A stretch of DNA of 64,000 nucleotides from Thunnus maccoyii (taxonomy: Eukaryota > Chordata > Actinopteri > Scombriformes > Scombridae): assembly GCF_910596095.1 (NCBI RefSeq), contig NC_056548.1, positions 2,063,815 through 2,127,814 of the forward strand, in the 5' to 3' direction. Position numbers and translations under genes: made by a program. The notes below the pieces were generated by a model that worked only from the letters and a program-made list of their open reading frames with translations, was not told the DNA's origin and ran no database searches. Numbering within the stretch: the stretch's first letter is position 1; every line of letters begins with the position of its first letter. Below, piece after piece: positions 22,803 to 34,909 of the stretch.

Positions 22803-23644
22803 CACGATGACTCCACCCACCGGCTTCCTGTCTCTGGCTTCCTGTCCGTCCGTCCACCCGCCCGTCTGTCTGCGGTCTCCTGGGTTCAAGGTGGGGGATT
22901 GTTTCCACACATGTTGAGGCAGAACTTCTCCTCCTCCTTTCCAAAGCTACTTCAATATCAAAGGTCAAAGCTCTGAACGCCATGTCGGACGATGACATCA
23001 TTCCACGGGGACGGCGTCTCCTCCACTCGTCTGAATGATTTGGGATTGTGAGCAGCGTCAAGCTGTGAGACGGGGACATTGGAAGGAGGTGCGCTTGGTT
23101 TCGTTTCTCATGTTTTTATCTTCTGAAATCAAGCGCACCTTACAGGGTTTGAAGATGATGTGGTCGTGTGGAGTGACGGGACTGTTTTTTTTTTTTTATT
23201 TCATTCAGACATCAAAGCGTTGTCGTCTTTTATTCAGGGGCGGGAAACAGCAGCTTTGTATGAGCCAAATATGAATTTTAGAGCAAAATCGGACTTCTGA
23301 ATGATTGTTTTGTTGAAGCTGCTTTTTAAAGAAAGAACATCAGTCATTTTCAACCAGTTTCACCATTTTCAACACACGCTCACCTTGTTGTGTAGCAACG
23401 ACACACATCACAACGCTAACGCCTGCTGCAACAGGTAGAAACACTACATGAACAACAAGTTTCCTGTGTAAACAAATGATTACATTCAGTATCAGTTAGA
23501 CAAATAATCATGTGAATAAATACAAACAAAATATTTATTGGCCTGTTTCAATATCATAAGTTTGTTCATTATAAGTAAAATGTGCCTCATTTTTAAATGT
23601 CCTTGTTTTCTTTTTCATTTACAAAGTTTATTTCATGATTTCAC

Positions 23645-23840
23645 AGTTGCAACTAACTATAATCTTCATTATTCATTAATCTGCTGATTTATTTTCTCCA
23701 TTAATCGTCTATAAAACATCAGGAAATACTGAAAAGTGTCACAATTTCAGTTTACTGGAACGTAAGACAAAGAAAAGCAACAAATTCTCACATTTTAGCA
23801 GCATTTTTGCTTTAAAATTGACTGAAATGACCAATAAATG
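23645..23840. repeat. AT-rich dispersed repeat in sptssa 3' region
   Basis: GCAACTAACTATAATCTTCA, TTAATCTGCTGATTTATTTT and GTCTATAAAACATCAGGAAA match the family. Confidence 0.55.
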
Positions 23841-24824
23841 ATCATAATAGTTGCTCATATTCTCTCCAGTACAGCATTATATACACTCCATACTTAATGT
23901 CTTTATTTATTTATTGAATATTGAACATCGTGAGTGTTCATAGGATGATGATGAGTTTAACTTGTGGTGCTCTCACATCCCGAAACATTTGTATATTTAT
24001 TATTTCTTCCTTTCAGAATGTAGCTAACTGGAAAACTGACTCCTCTAACTGGAAGTTTAGTCGTTTTATTTTACTTCCTGCACATAAACCTTCACCTAAA
24101 TATTAATTTTTAAACTGTTGGAAACGCTGCCAGTAACTCTGAACGTCCAGCTGAAACACTGAATCCCTCACAAGGAGCATGATGGGATAGCTGCCGGCGA
24201 GAGACACACGCAAAGGGGGCAAAGGTCAAGTGATGGAGAATTGTGACATTGATTTATTGTAAGTAAACTTAATTTTCAGCACCAATTTTATATTAATATG
24301 AACCAAATTTAGCTGATCTTAGCAGCTGTTTCTACCCCAACAGAGACGTTTTCACCACAAAGTAAAAAGAAGCTAAAATAAGTCACGTTTGGATGATGTT
24401 TATGACTCATTAATGACGTCTTTTAATTCAGATTTCAACTGAATTAGAGCCTGAAAAATAAAACGGAAGCACATTTTTCTCCTCTCCAGCATCACACGAG
24501 GTTCGAGAGTATTTAACGCCTCCTGTGTTGCTGCATGTGTGATGGAAAATGGATGAAAAACAGGTTGAAAATGACTTTTTTTTTTTTGTGCTTTAAATTC
24601 CAACTTTTACTTTGAATCTCAAAGCAGTTTCAACAACAGTTTCCTCTTTGCACAGAAATATTTAAGAATTTCCATTTTTATGTCATCACAGGTTATGATA
24701 TGTGCTCTGCTACTGATATCCCTTTTTTTTTTTTTCCTCTGCAAAATTGTGTATTTTTCTCAAACTGTATATAATCTTGTATACATATTTGTAAAGTTTT
24801 GTAGTTGGATGTGTTGGCGCGTAG

Positions 24825-24830
24825 AATAAA
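24825..24830 (+). terminator. sptssa: sptssa polyadenylation signal candidate
   Basis: AATAAA about 2.0 kb after the stop codon, preceded by a T-rich 3'-UTR-like sequence. An earlier poly(A) site is possible, since the interval 23500-24600 also contains repeats. Confidence 0.4.
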
Positions 24831-25620
24831 ATATTTGTGGTTTTTTGTGAGCTACTGACGCTAAATACTGTTCTATAACTGAAATCATTAAAGGGATATT
24901 TCACTAAATGGAAGGCAGTCCTCCTGAAGTCATTTCTTCCATGATTTAAACCCAGAAGTCTGACTCCTGTTTCCTGTGTCATTTCCTTCAGTCTGACATT
25001 GTGTAAAAGTAAAATTTATGATGTTTCACAGTCGCTGTGATTAAGTTTTTGGCTGGAAGATTTGTTTCCTCTGGACTCGTTTCCACTTTCTTGGGGTTTA
25101 ATGTGAGTTTTTGGGGTTTTTACTGTCAGATGTCCAGCAGTGATGATGGAAGTGGTGCCACTGCTACTACTACTGAAATAAATGATCCACAAAGATCAGT
25201 AACGTTTTATTTTACTGGTGTGGAATTTTGTGTTAAATTTACTTAAAGGACAGTTTCACAGTTTTTGTCTGCTTTAAAACAGTCAAGAACCCAAATGATC
25301 ACTGTGATCATTCCTCCTGTTCATACTGACCATTAAAAGATCCCTTCATAATAAACTTCAGCTTTAAAAATCTAAAATCTATGTTGATTAAACCAGCGGT
25401 GGACATTTACTAAAGTTCTGTACTTAAGTCCAATTTTGAAGTACTTGTACTTTACTTGAGTATTTCCATGTGATGCTACTTTCTACATTTCAGAGGGAAA
25501 TATTGTACTTTCTACTCCACTACATTTATTTAACAGCTTTAGTTACTTTTCAGATGAAGATTTGACACAATGGATAATATAACAAGCTTTTAAAATACAA
25601 CACATTGTTAAAGATGAAAC

Positions 25621-25952
25621 CAGTGGTTTCCAACCTTTTTGGCTTTTGACGTCTTACAAAAAGCAGTGTGTAGTCGGGGTCACATTTCACATGTCTATGA
25701 GTTGTTAACAGCTCCACCAAATAGTGATTTTTCCCTCTAAACTTCTCACATGCTTTCATTTCAATAAATGTTCAAATGATCCAATATTTCAGCAAAAATC
25801 AAAGATTAGAGAAAAAGTCCAAAAACTGAAAACAGATTTGTGTATCAGAACTTTGTTTTTTCTTCTTTCCTCTCCCATTAATCATCTCACCACCCCTCAG
25901 ATTTATCTGCTGACCCTTTGGAGGGGCCCGACCCCTAGGTTGGGAACCACTG
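25621..25952 (-). mobile_element. Nested 332-bp hAT-like MITE, copy 2
   Basis: Same length and ends as 7915-8246, in opposite orientation. Its presence in all three composite copies shows it inserted before the composite was spread. Confidence 0.7.
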
Positions 25953-26107
25953 GACTAAACTAGCTAACTGTATATAAAGTAGTGTAAACTAGCTCCACCT
26001 CCAGCAGCTACAACAGTAACATGCTGCTCTAACACTGATGCTTCACTATTAATAATCTAATGATGTCATATATAATAATATATCAGTCAGAGGGACCAAA
26101 CCACTAC

Positions 26108-26440
26108 TTTTACTGCAATACTTTAACTACATCAAGCTCATAATACTTATGTACTTTTACTGCAATACTTTAACTACATCAAGCTCATAATACTTATGTA
26201 CTTTTACTGCAATACTTTAACTACATCAAGCTCATAATACTTATGTACTTTTACTGCAATACTTTAACTACATCAAGCTCATAATACTTATGTACTTTTA
26301 CTGCAATACTTTAACTACATCAAGCTCATAATACTTATGTACTTTTACTGCAATACTTTAACTACATCAAGCTCATAATACTTATGTACTTTTACTGCAA
26401 TACTTTAACTACATCAAGCTCATAATACTTATGTAGTTTT
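26108..26440 (-). repeat. 47-bp minisatellite, 7 homogeneous copies
   Basis: Reverse complement of the 7204-7760 unit. Unlike that array, all seven copies carry the same variant (GAG with TAG), apart from the last junction. Confidence 0.92.
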
Positions 26441-26499
26441 ACTTTTATATCACTGTATTGGTGTTTCTGACTGAAGTAAAGGATCTTCTTCCACCGCTG

Positions 26500-27853
26500 G
26501 ATAAAACATTCAGGAATCTTGTTCTACAGCTTCTATCAAGCAGGTTTTTTTATGTGTGTTGTTGCAGTTATCAGACACCAGGTGGGAGAGTTTTACTCTT
26601 TTTTGATCTGTAAACTCTTCAAGGTTAGAAGCAGCTGCTGGACTGTTTCTTTAAACACAATTAAATTACCAATAAAATTATTACTTTTACTGATTTTTTT
26701 CTTCTACCAGACACTCATGAAAGTATTTGAGAAAAAAAAGTAACATTATTGATCCGAGGAATTGAGTCCTTACAGCAGCAAACAGTGGATACAGATGTGT
26801 AAATACTGGATATAAACAGTGGAAATGAGGATGAGATGTGATCCTAAATAAAAGTAGAATGAAATGTTTAATGAGTGATATGAGAAAACTACCAGTTATA
26901 ACCTGGGAATTGTAGAAAACTGTTCTTCTTAATGACCATTAACAGGGTTTTATTACAGTTCTTATCTAATCTATCAAATACAGAGTTATAGATAACGTCA
27001 TGTTTGTTTTTAGTTCTCCTGCCCAGGAGCCATCTTGCCCAACTGACCCCCAGATGACACGTCTCACCCTTTCTCCAACAAATTTTAATTTCTACATCTT
27101 CCGCTTAACAAATATAATACTGAACTTCCTTTAACCTCAGCTGATAAGTCTGCTGATGTTGCAGTACAAGACAATTCACATGATCTAGATAAAATAGTAA
27201 CACTCATACACAGTGCAATCATAATTTTTATAACAAAAACAAACACAATAAATTTAAAAAATCAACATATGTAGCCATGATATAAACAGATAAGACTGAC
27301 TTCATGTTTTCTACTTTTAAATAAAAGTGTACTGGGTTAAAGGTGATTTTTAGTAGGTTGTTGGTGTTTCACCATAAATAAAGAATAGATACTATAAATA
27401 ATAGTGATTCTGATCATTACTCAGACAGGGATGATGATGACAAGAACAAAATGTTTATTTTAATTTGTCACCATTTAACTGATGTGATAAAAGATAATAT
27501 TTAAACATGATTCACTTCTCAAGAAGTTCCCAAGAAATCAGTTAAGGACCAGTGATTCACACCTGTGGACCATCTGCTCTGAAACCACAAAGAGACCTGA
27601 CGCCCTTCAACAAAATGTAACGACTAAAAATATCCCATGATTTGTGTTACGTGACTAATCAATAAACAGAAACATTAGACTGAAGTTAGTGATCTAATGC
27701 ACAAAACACTGGTAACACTGGGAGCCAGAGCCCAGTGAAAAGGGAGGAGATCGACCTTTGCACGTTATTATAAAGGTCGTTTATATCCTTTATCATTATA
27801 AATCAATTAGTATAACCAATATACACAATGACAGTGACTCATATGAAGCTCCC
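26500..27853. other. Gene-free intergenic stretch
   Basis: 26500-26610 is the inverse of 9800-9903 (shared repeat flank). The rest is AT-rich with a possible LINE tail (ATTATTGATCCGAGGAATTG at about 26745). No gene seen. Confidence 0.45.
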
Positions 27854-28661
27854 TTAAAGCTATAATATGTAATTATTCCACATTAAAATGTCTAAAAACA
27901 ACTAGACCTATGTTATATATGTTGTTGAGTTGTGTACTTACATTATCCCAAATGTTTCCAACAATTTTCAACCCCAGAGAAATCTGTAATTCAATCAAAG
28001 TAACGGACCGTTTCATTTGGTCGCATGTCAATGGCGTCATACCTCCTCTACCAAAGAGTAAACACGCACAAGATGCATACGGCGGCGCTGTGTTTGTCCG
28101 CTACAATGGCGTCTACCAAAGAGTAACTTACACATATACAAGATAATACATCGGGGTTGTGGTTGTTCCACACAAACTGTTATAAATGGACTTTTATTCA
28201 GTTTTAAGACACATTTTCATGATAAATTTAGGTCGCTTTTAATTATATCTTTTAGCCGGAAGAAGGATTTTAGTCATTGGACGTCTGGATCTTAAGTTAT
28301 CAGAGAAATAAACTGGACAAACGTTAACAGCAGCTCGGCTAACAGCCCCTCCAGGAAGTCCAGTGGTCACCAAACATCGTCAGAGAAATATTGATTTTTT
28401 TAGGTGAAACAGATTTAATTAGTATTTTTAACAATTTTAATCTGCGTGTATGTTTGTTCTGGAGAGGAGGAGACCTCTGCGGGTAAAAACATCCTGAATG
28501 ATGAACACTGGAGTAATCCTATCCCGGTGAAGCTGGTTATTTAACAACGAAGACAACAACTCCCATGATCCCTTGCTACTTCACACCGTCATCACGCTCC
28601 GTCTTTTGTTATTGTTTTGACTGAGACCCCTAGCGGCTGAAATTACATATTGTGCGTTTAA
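27854..28661. mobile_element. 808-bp MITE with 21-bp terminal inverted repeats
   Basis: TTAAAGCTATAATATGTAAT at the left and ATTACATATTGTGCGTTTAA at the right are inverted repeats with few mismatches. Internally, a roughly 75-bp unit (ACCAAAGAGTAA with ATGGCGTC) is duplicated at about 28030-28130. The TTAA-type ends suggest PIF/Harbinger or a related superfamily (inference). Confidence 0.65.
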
Positions 28662-29099
28662 TACGAGGGACAAAAAACAAAACCAATTAAAAAACAAAAC
28701 AGTTCCAGGGTAGACACCATCCACAGGTACAATGTATAAATATATATATAATATCAGGTCAAACATTTTTTATCAATGTTTCTCTAATTGGGAAATTACC
28801 CTGCAAAATTACAGTAAACTACAGGCAGCTGTCAGCATTTTTCATACAGTGTCACTACTTTAATTTAACAGTTAAGTGCTGTAAAAGTTACAGGTTTACA
28901 AGGTTGTAGCCTGCAGTAAAATACTGTATTTTTACAGTGTTGCTGTTGTAATGTACACGAACAGTTTCTTACTGTAAATGTTACAGTAAGCAACTGAAAA
29001 GTTTACTCTTACTCGTATTAATAAAAACAACTATAAATTGCAGACATATACTGTAAATAACAATGTGTCTTCAATCTTAATGGTCCAGTTGTTTGTTAA

Positions 29100-29412
29100 C
29101 AAATGCCTGCGCTACATCCTACAAGCTGTGGTGGCTCATCGAAAACCACAAATGAGGAGCTGTGGATTATAACAAAACCAGGAAAGCAGCATAGTTACCA
29201 CCATCAAAAGGAGAAAGTGGAACTGGATAGGGCATCAAACAACATCAGTAGACAGGCCTTGGATTACAACCCGCAGGGGAAGAGGAAACACCTGGAGACG
29301 TTCCACAACTCCAAGACCTGAAGAACATCAGAGTGAGCTGGCCCGGGCCCAGAGGAGAGTGAGATGGAGAGCTCTGGTGGACGCTCTATGCCCCTCAACG
29401 GGGTAAAGAGGA
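29100..29412 (+). mobile_element. C-terminal remnant of a non-LTR retrotransposon
   Basis: Frame-shifted translation shows KRRKWNWIGH, ISRQALDYNPQGKRK, then ELARAQRRVRWRALVDALC before a stop near 29407. This order is typical of the polyprotein tail of LINE-type elements in vertebrates. The clade is not assigned. Confidence 0.5.
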
Positions 29413-31785
29413 TTAAGTCAAGTAAGTCAACCCTTAAAATCTATTAGAAAAGAGGATGAGACAAGTGACAGCTTTATAGAACTGAACTTATTCAAAAGCT
29501 TTAAAATATGCCAAGTATATACAAGCCCTTTCAAAGGGGGTCAATGTAAATCTGTTAATTATAATATCCTGAACTGCCAGAAAAACTTAGTCATGAGTCT
29601 AAACTGCAAGTTTTTTACAAACTACTGTTTAAAGAAAACATAAAAGCACAAATAAACTGATTGCAGGATTAACAATTTGTAATGTCTCCAGATGTTCTCT
29701 GGTATAACTGGCTGAAGGTTGACATCCAGGCTTCTAGCTCACTGAGTGAGAAAGAAACAAGAATGAAAATCAAGTGCAGACTGAGAGAATGGGAAACATT
29801 TCAAACAAGGACACCTGATTTCCCCTCATGAAATTACGTCAAGTTCTTCAGAAGAGTGGTGACGAGGATTTACTGTGACCTTTTCCTGTATTCTTAGGAA
29901 TTACTTTCCCCAACTAACCTCAGTTTTCCTCTCAGGGTGAATCACAAATATCTGAAAACAACATGTAACAAATCATCTTTTATGTCCCAGGTTTTAGTAC
30001 AACGTGGCAACAAACTACAGCGTCTTTACAGCAACTTACAGCTTAGAAACACACTTGGGTTGAGCTAAAATAACCAATATAACTATTCAGCAGCAAACAT
30101 ATGTTAATCAACTTTGCTACATATTTGAATAAACTTCAATTGACACTTTAGATAGAAGGCTATTATTAATTATAAAATGCAAGTGGGATAAACAAGGTGA
30201 AGGTGTAGACCAGGCCGGACTAACATTAGTCTTCACTGATGTGGAGTTCAAGAGTAAACAGTCATCCAAAAACTCTCTCTTTAAACTAGACTTGCAAACA
30301 TCAGTGAAAATAATGTTTAAATACCAGTAATTCAAACTTCCAACTGAAGAACACGGCCTGAAAATGTTCTCTTGTGCCTGTCAGCTGCTTGCTGGGATTA
30401 TACCAGTTTAATGTTGGCAAAAATCAAACATGGTCGCTAACTGGGTAACCAGATGCACAAATGTAATTCTATTCTCTCAATAAGATGTTGCTGACCTTTC
30501 GGTTTGATTCCATAAAGAAGGATGAACGGTGATTATATGATGGTTGCATGTTGCTTCTGTCCCTCCATTACTTCAGCAGCGAAAATATACTGTATTTATT
30601 TTATATTATAATACTGTATTTTACCATCAAATCTTATATTAGCCAACTGTTAATGTCTGTTCTTGGTTTTGGCTCCAAAGAGCATCAGAATTTGCAGTAT
30701 TTTACCAAATATAGAAAGAAAAGTACCTTCCTGTTGGAATTTTGCTGTATTTTTACAGCTATTTGTTACAGTGAAGTATTAAAGAGACATCTTTGTTTAG
30801 TTATGTGTATATTAGTGTCTTCTTATACATCTTTGATGTGTATATTAAGAGCTACTCGCAACTGGAGCCAAACTTCTTCTGTTTCTGATTCACAAGTCAA
30901 AAAGATTTGGAATTAATGTTTAATCTAATTGAGAGCCTTAAAAAGTTCACTTCCTGTATGAAAAGAATATTTGGTAAATCTGACTGACATGTATTCATGT
31001 TTTATTTGTTTTCATGTGCAATGACAGTTCAAACTGGAGTCAGCAGTTCACTGTGCGTACGTGAGAAGACCTTCATCGTCTAAGTTAACCAGTAACCAGA
31101 CCTTTGTTTCCTTTTCTGATCCGCTGCCAGAGACAGACGGGAAAAGAGATTCCTTGGCAGTGTGTGTACCTACGTGTTGTAATTTGAGAAATGATGCCTG
31201 AAGTTTACTTAAGATTTCAACTGATCTGCTTTCTGGAGCAGAATTATTTGATTGAAGCTACCGATAGTCGACAATCAGTAGATATCAAATTGTGATCGTT
31301 TTCATGCCCGTAAAATGAGCAGTAATTCAGTGTTTCCGTATAGAATTTCAAAAGCTTCTAAAGGAAGTTTTGTTCAGTGTTTATACAAGAAAGGAGCAGA
31401 TAAAAAACACCAGGAACACTCTCAGTCTCACAACAAATACAACATGTGTGAACTTTATAAAGTCCAGTTTTTATTGGAGCGTTTTGGTAATAATACACAT
31501 TAAAATTACTGGGTTAAAATTTGACCCAGTTTAGGTCAATACAGCACCAACACAACATCGAATTCACAGCAGCAATTTGTTATTCTGAGCCAGTGTTACA
31601 CCCAACAAGCTGCAGCCAAAAACTGTCACAAATGTTTTGTGCAGGACGATGTGCAGATAACGTTCAAAAGATACACAAGTTATTAATAATTAATAAAAAA
31701 CTGTGACATGTAAGTTCAAACAGAGCAGAGTAGATTATAACAAGCTTTAGTTTGAGTAAATAACCCAATAGTAAAATAACATAAC

Positions 31786-32745
31786 TTTATTTATGTAACA
31801 CTTTTCAAAAACAAGTTACAAAGTGCTTTACAAAGACATCAAAGCAAAAAGAGAAATTACATAGATATTACAAAAATTAATAGAAGTGATCCAGTAATAA
31901 TAAGAAGTGAGTTTCTGGCATGAAAGCACAGAGTAAAAAAGAACTGATTCAAAAGAAAGCAATTCTTTAAAAACTACATTTTTTAAGACAGATTTACGGT
32001 TAGAAACAGAGTGAGTTGGTCTGATCTCCCCTGGTTTTTAGTCTTTACTGAAGAATCACTAACAGACCTCTGCTGGAGGATCTCAGGCAGCACTCAGGCT
32101 CATAAGAGGTTAGTATGTCAGAGATATAATCGTGGGCCAACCCTAGACATGCCTTAAAGTAATGATGTAGAGATGCCAAAATAGGCAATATGTGGACTCT
32201 TTCATTGGATTCTTGTGAGTCATCTTGCTGCAGCATTCTGGACTATTTGAAGTTTTTGGAGAGGTTGTGTCGACTGAGACAGGAATACAGCAAGTTACAG
32301 TAGTCTAAACGGGATGTAAGAGAAGCATGAATGACGTTTTCCAAATTCTTAGCAGATAATAAAGATCTAATTTTTGAGATATTTCTAAGGTGCAGAAAGC
32401 AAGTTTGTTTTCGAAGACGGAGGACAGAGACGTGCTCGCTGGGAGAGTCTGGACCTGTGATAACAGATTCTGTTTCATCTGAATTTAACTGAAGAAGGTT
32501 TCAAGTGAGTCAGCTTGTGACATCTTCAAGACGGGATTATATTCTGATAAGTTCTGTAATTGGAGCCAACAGATAAATAGATCAAGGCGTCATCTGCATA
32601 AAAACGGAAACTGATGTGGTATTTCTAAAAGAATCGACCTAGAGGTAACATATAAATGGAGAATAATAAAGGGCCAATGACTGAGCCTTGAGGTACTCAC
32701 TATTTGTTAGTTTTGCAGTTTCCCATGATAATAAACCCAACATCT
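31786..32745 (-). mobile_element. L2-type LINE fragment, degenerate reverse transcriptase and 3' end
   Basis: On the minus strand, 32745 to 32040 encodes VPQGSVIGPLLFSIYM, FYADDA (YADD at 32589-32600), then HLRNISKIRSLL, RLDYCNLLYSC, and LASLHHYFKACLGLAHDYIS...LTSYEPECCLRSS. These are the L2-clade reverse transcriptase and its C-terminus, with frameshifts. The remainder to 31786 contains the L2-like 3' end (AAAGCACTTTGTAAC... AAATAAAGTT on the minus strand). Non-functional. Confidence 0.8.
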
Positions 32746-33934
32746 TTGTGTTTTTGACAAAACAAGTAATTTGTTTGCTTGGGCTTCAGGGAACAACTGA
32801 TCAATCAATGTATTATTACAGAGAACACTAGTTGGTTGCAGCCTTACAGCACTCCTATGATGGAATAATGCGACCAGTCCCTCAGTTTTCTGTGTGCAGT
32901 TTGATAAAATATAACTTTACAAACTATTAAAGTCTTCAAACAGAGTCCCTGTTCTAGACCAGGACCACGAGATGGAGGATGGAGGAGCTGTCGGAGTTCA
33001 GACTGGACTTCTCTGCTGCACATTTAAAACTTATTTATGATTAATCAGATTATGTAGACCCAATAGTAAACCTACAATAAACCTTTGCTTTTGTTGCCTG
33101 ATTCGCTTTGAGGATGGGTAAATTTTATGAGCCTGATTTGTAAAACCACAAATTAAGTTGAGTAATTGATAAGAATCTTGGTTTATTCAGTTAACTTGCG
33201 TGTCAAAGAAGTAGCTCAGTTTACCAAAACATCTGCTGCTCTTTGACCTTCTGCTCTCTGTCGCTGCTATTTCTGAGCTCTGTGTTTGAGCAGAGAAAAA
33301 AGATGTTTACACCCAAATTAGTTTACAGCAGATCCTGATTGATTGGGGGGAGAGGGAGGTGGGGGGGGATCATTAACACCGGACCCTGTGGCAGATCTGG
33401 CACAGCTTCATTCACACCGTCGCTGCTTCATCTGGCAGCAGGAAGCTGGCTGCTGTGTGAAGCCTCACGTATACACACATTCCTCAGAAATGAAGCTCCG
33501 GGGATCGAGCTGAGAGGTGGCGGGGCACGATGTGACACGTCTGCACCAGCTGCATCAAGACAATAGCTGCTACACATGATCCTTATTAACTATTTTGAAA
33601 TCTAACACACGGTTGTTTTTTCCGGACGTCCTTTAACACAACAGGCAGGGACGGTGAGAGTCTGCTGCAGAGACCTGCTCAAAGTGACTAATAGTGAAAC
33701 TGATATCCACACACTGATAATAATAATGCAACACGCACACACATATTTTCAAATGATCAGTTAATCTTTATTTATTTTTCCGATTTCTTGATTAATATAT
33801 ATAAAATATTCTAAAACATAAAATTGTTGATTTTCTGTTTTTCTCTTCGACTGACGAATTGATTAATTGACTAATAATTTCAATGCATATTCATTCAAAA
33901 ACTCTCCATTTCCTCCTATAATGCTAAACCCTTT

Positions 33935-34893
33935 TCACCCATCATTGACCTGATCGCCGCGAGTGATGAGTCGGCCTACAAAGAGGTGGTAAGAGCCCTG
34001 ACATCACGGTGTCAGAACAACAACCTCCATCTCAGTGTCTGCAAGACAAAGGAGACGGTGTTTGATTTCAGGAGGTCAGGAAGCATACACCCTCATCTAC
34101 ATCCAGTGTAGTGTCTGTGGAGACAGTCAGCAGCTTCAGGCTCTTCAGGTTCCTCATCAGCTGTTGGATTCAATTTGCATCATAATAACTGAACAAAATC
34201 TCCTGAGAATCAAACCAAAAAAAAGAAAAATTAAAAGTGAAAAATAAACTGAAAGCAGAAAAATGACCTCAAATGCAAAACTTAGGATAAAACTATACAA
34301 GAGTGACACGTTTGAAAACCCGATTCTTCAACTAATCGGGTTTTCTCTTTTGTGGTCACATTTTTTTCTGCTTTATTTTTCAGTTTCGCTGTTGAACTTT
34401 TCAGTTTCAGTTCAGAAGTTTTCAATTTCAGTGGTCTGGAAGTGCAACGTAGTAGTACGACTTACCGTTGAGGGGCTGTCCCTCCAAAAGTAATGGGGCG
34501 GATGGGGAAGTAGCGCTTTAACATCCGCCCACATGAGAGCTTCATGTCAGAACTGAAAAATTCTGAACTGAAACTGAGAAATTCAGCATTGAAACTGAAA
34601 AAAAAAGTGACTACAAAGCTTTTATTGTAAGTTTTTGCGTTGAGGTCATTTTTTTGAGGTCATCTGAAGTGGTTAACTCATACCGGGTTGGTGGTGAAAA
34701 CCATGAACCAGCACCTCTTCTTCCTCAGGAGACTGAGGAGGTTTGGCATGGACAGGAAGATAACCTGCGACCTTTACAGATGCACCATCGAGAGAGTCCT
34801 CTCTGGCTGCATCTCGGCCTGGTTTGGGAGCAGCTCCGGGCAGAACCTTAAAGCCCTGCAGAGAGTCATCAAAGCTGCTCAGCCCTACTACTA
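33935..34893 (+). mobile_element. Rex1-like LINE fragment split by a foldback element
   Basis: 33935-34165 encodes ASDESAYKEVV...CQNNNLHLSVCKTKETVFDFRR, and 34660-34893 encodes VVKTMNQHLFFLRRLRRFGM...CTIERVLSGCISAWFGSSSGQNLKALQRVIKAAQ. Both belong to the reverse transcriptase C-terminal half of Rex1/L2-related LINEs. They are separated by about 0.5 kb of AT-rich DNA holding an inverted-repeat element (34257-34653). Clade assignment within LINEs is not certain. Confidence 0.65.
34257..34653. mobile_element. Foldback MITE inserted in a LINE
   Basis: The ends AAATGACCTCAA (left) and TTGAGGTCATTT (right) are inverted, and the similarity continues inward over AAACTTA and over long CAGTTTCAGTTCAGAA-type stretches on both arms. 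It interrupts the LINE reverse transcriptase between 34165 and 34660. Exact ends and target duplication are not resolved. Confidence 0.6.
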
Positions 34894-34909
34894 ACAATAC
34901 AGAATATTC

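Larger units (their letters stand above)
25394..26499 (-). mobile_element. Composite hAT-like repeat, copy 2 (most complete, inverted)
   Basis: Ends CAGCGGTGG (25394) and CCACCGCTG (26499) are inverted repeats, flanked by GATTAAAC (25386-25393) and GATAAAAC (26500-26507), an 8-bp duplication with one mismatch. Contains the nested 332-bp element (25621-25952) and seven 47-bp units (26108-26440). It is the reverse complement of copies at 7.2-8.5 kb and 58.96-59.67 kb. Confidence 0.82.
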
